Origin: Vreelandella sulfidaeris
Lineage (GTDB): Bacteria > Pseudomonadota > Gammaproteobacteria > Pseudomonadales > Halomonadaceae
Length of the DNA: 64,000 nucleotides
Assembly: GCA_007182875.1 (NCBI GenBank)
Contig: AP019514.1
Coordinates: 2,046,001-2,110,000 of the forward strand
Reading direction: 5' to 3'
The translations under genes and the position numbers were made by a program. Under the pieces are notes generated by a model that saw nothing but the letters and a program-made list of their open reading frames with translations, made no database searches and was not told the origin of the DNA. This document shows positions 62,793 to 64,000 of the stretch, one piece after another. Position 1 is the stretch's first letter; the number at the start of each line of letters is the position of its first letter.

Positions 62793-63964
62793 ATGACGCA
62801 GCCATCCGGTGATAAACCTCTCGCCCTCCCCGGTAGACGACATCGCTAGCCAACTGGGCAATGGCCAGGCTAACTCATCCGACGCCGAGCTAGAAGCAAA
62901 GGCCGACCGCTTTATCGAGGATATCCTCGCTGAGGGTGAAGACGTATCAAGGGGGCGCCAGCGCCGAGCCGTCGATGAGATGGGGCTTGAACTACAGCAG
63001 CAAGCCGCCCACCGTAGTGCAATGTTACAGACGCCGCTACGCCAGTTGGCCCACCAGAGCGACGAAGGCGGTCCGGTAGCCAAGGCACTGACCGATCTGC
63101 GTGGGCGTATGGAAGGGCTTGACCCGCTCGTCACCGCTTGGCACCGAATGCCCTGGACCGCATTCTGACGATCATTCCCGGCATTGACAGCCGCCTGCAG
63201 CGCTATTTCCAAAAAGTTCGAAAATGCCCAGCAGGCACTGGACGCCATCATCGATGATTTAACAGGCGGTCGCGATATGCTGTATCGCGACAACCTTACC
63301 CTGAGCGATGACCAGCAGGCGTTAAATAAAATTCTTGCCGAGTTGGACCGCCAAATTGCGCTGGGCCGTTTGATCGACCACCGCCTGCAAGAGGAGATCG
63401 CCGCTCGCGATCCCGATGACCCAAGGCGTCACTTCCTTGAAGAAGAGCTGCTTTTTCCTCTACGCCAACGCATTGTCGACCTTCAGCAGCAGCTGGCGGT
63501 GAGTCAACAAGGCGTGTTGGCGCTAGAGGTCATTATCCGCAACAACCGAGAATTGATGCGCGGCGTTGACAGGGCCATTAATGTCACCGTCTCGGCCCTT
63601 ACCGTTGCGGTGACCGTGGCCATGGCGATGGCCAATCAGCGCTTGGTGCTGGACCGTATCGAAGCGCTCAATACGACCACTTCGCAGATGATTGGCGGGA
63701 CCGCGAAAGCTCTGCGCCAGCAAGGTGTGGACATCCAAAAACGGGCCTCCCTCTGCGATGCTCGACATGCAAGTGCTTGAGGAGGCCTTCAGCGAGGTGA
63801 TGGGCGCAATCAATGATCTCTCGACCTATCGTCAGGATGCCCTGCCCCGGTTAGATGAGCAGATCGACCGCTTGGCGGCTTTATCGCAGCAGGGAAAAGC
63901 GTCTATCGAACGTCTCCAAGAGGGTAGCGAGTCACAGCCAAAGGATGACCGCACCTCAAGCTGA
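62793..63964 (+). CDS. telA: Toxic anion resistance protein TelA, frameshifted
   Basis: About 390 residues restored. TelA/KlaA family, linked to tellurite and other stress resistance. Conserved stretches: FEDILAEG-like ADRFIEDILAEGEDVSRGRQ, LDAIIDDLTGGRDMLYRDN, LGRLIDHRLQEEI, VIIRNNRELMRGVDRAINVTVSALTVAV and ALNTTTSQMIGGTAKALRQQG. Breaks near 62830, 63125-63160, 63213 and 63743. ATG 62793 has CAGGAG. It lies 13 bp after the XpaC-like gene, and the ORF ends 36 bp before the window edge. Confidence 0.85.
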
Positions 63965-64000
63965 TGTCTCAAGTTCCTTCTTAAATTAGTCATCCGGTGC

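Overview
The window looks like a chromosomal segment of a moderately halophilic gammaproteobacterium of the Halomonadaceae (Halomonas/Vreelandella type). This is inferred from the ectoine operon at the left edge, moderately GC-rich coding DNA, and gammaproteobacterial housekeeping blocks (metH, nfuA, tusDCBE-yccA, pdxH, zur, hisI). No rRNA, tRNA, CRISPR array or prophage was seen. About two thirds of the genes are broken by one-base (occasionally two-base) indels, roughly one hundred by my count. Many lie in short homopolymers and also hit genes expected to be important (metH, nfuA, zur, pdxH). Restoring the frame usually gives a protein of family length with intact motifs, so I read most of them as sequencing or assembly error. 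I give whole-gene coordinates and note the breaks.

Layout. 1-2.2 kb: ectABC (ectoine). 2.9-6.1 kb: egtB-egtD (ergothioneine), a small membrane ORF and a divergent ZIP metal transporter, between AT-rich spacers sharing a 14-bp repeat. 6.5-9.9 kb: an amidoligase-type operon (lipoprotein with retropepsin-like domain, 7TM inactive transglutaminase, ATP-grasp ligase). 9.9-11.6 kb: zur, hisI, yidD, sufE. 11.7-14.2 kb: a divergent pair of a tyrosine recombinase and a KfrA_N coiled-coil DNA-binding protein. Its intergenic region holds a perfect 13-bp inverted repeat with a 10-bp core (similar in architecture to lox/FRT sites) and three heptamer repeats; this is my lead candidate for an undescribed module. 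14.2-22.5 kb: nfuA, metH, a MATE exporter, a CysI-type sulfite reductase and DUF934. 22.5-26.5 kb: Smr, gamma-glutamylcyclotransferase, wrbA, DUF2069, cytochrome b561, pdxH.

26.5-30.4 kb: a Pat-like ligase/GNAT lysine acetyltransferase divergent from an HDAC-family deacetylase. 30.5-34.3 kb: an XRE-cupin regulator, tusDCBE, yccA and a dienelactone hydrolase. 34.3-35.9 kb: several small, mostly membrane, proteins. 36-39.1 kb: a K+ channel with RCK-like domain, a flavodoxin-like reductase, an MBL hydrolase with 19-bp tandem repeats upstream, and a small broken ORF. 39.1-44.4 kb: a GGDEF-EAL protein and a CheB-CheR-PAS hybrid. 44.5-48.8 kb: an EEP-family phosphatase/nuclease, a Crp/Fnr regulator, an SDR lacking its N-terminus, and an orphan ATP-grasp enzyme. 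49.3-51.5 kb: a FAD oxidoreductase with a Rieske tail and a KGG-repeat stress protein.

51.8-57.8 kb: cioAB (cyanide-insensitive bd-type oxidase) followed by cydDC in one tightly spaced cluster. 57.9-61.3 kb: a YjgC-like formate-dehydrogenase-family molybdoenzyme with its DUF1641 partner. 61.7-64 kb: an XpaC-like membrane protein with TelA. Common themes are osmotic and redox stress (ectoine, ergothioneine, KGG protein, CIO oxidase), sulfur chemistry (CysI, Tus, SufE, NfuA, EgtB) and acetylation control.
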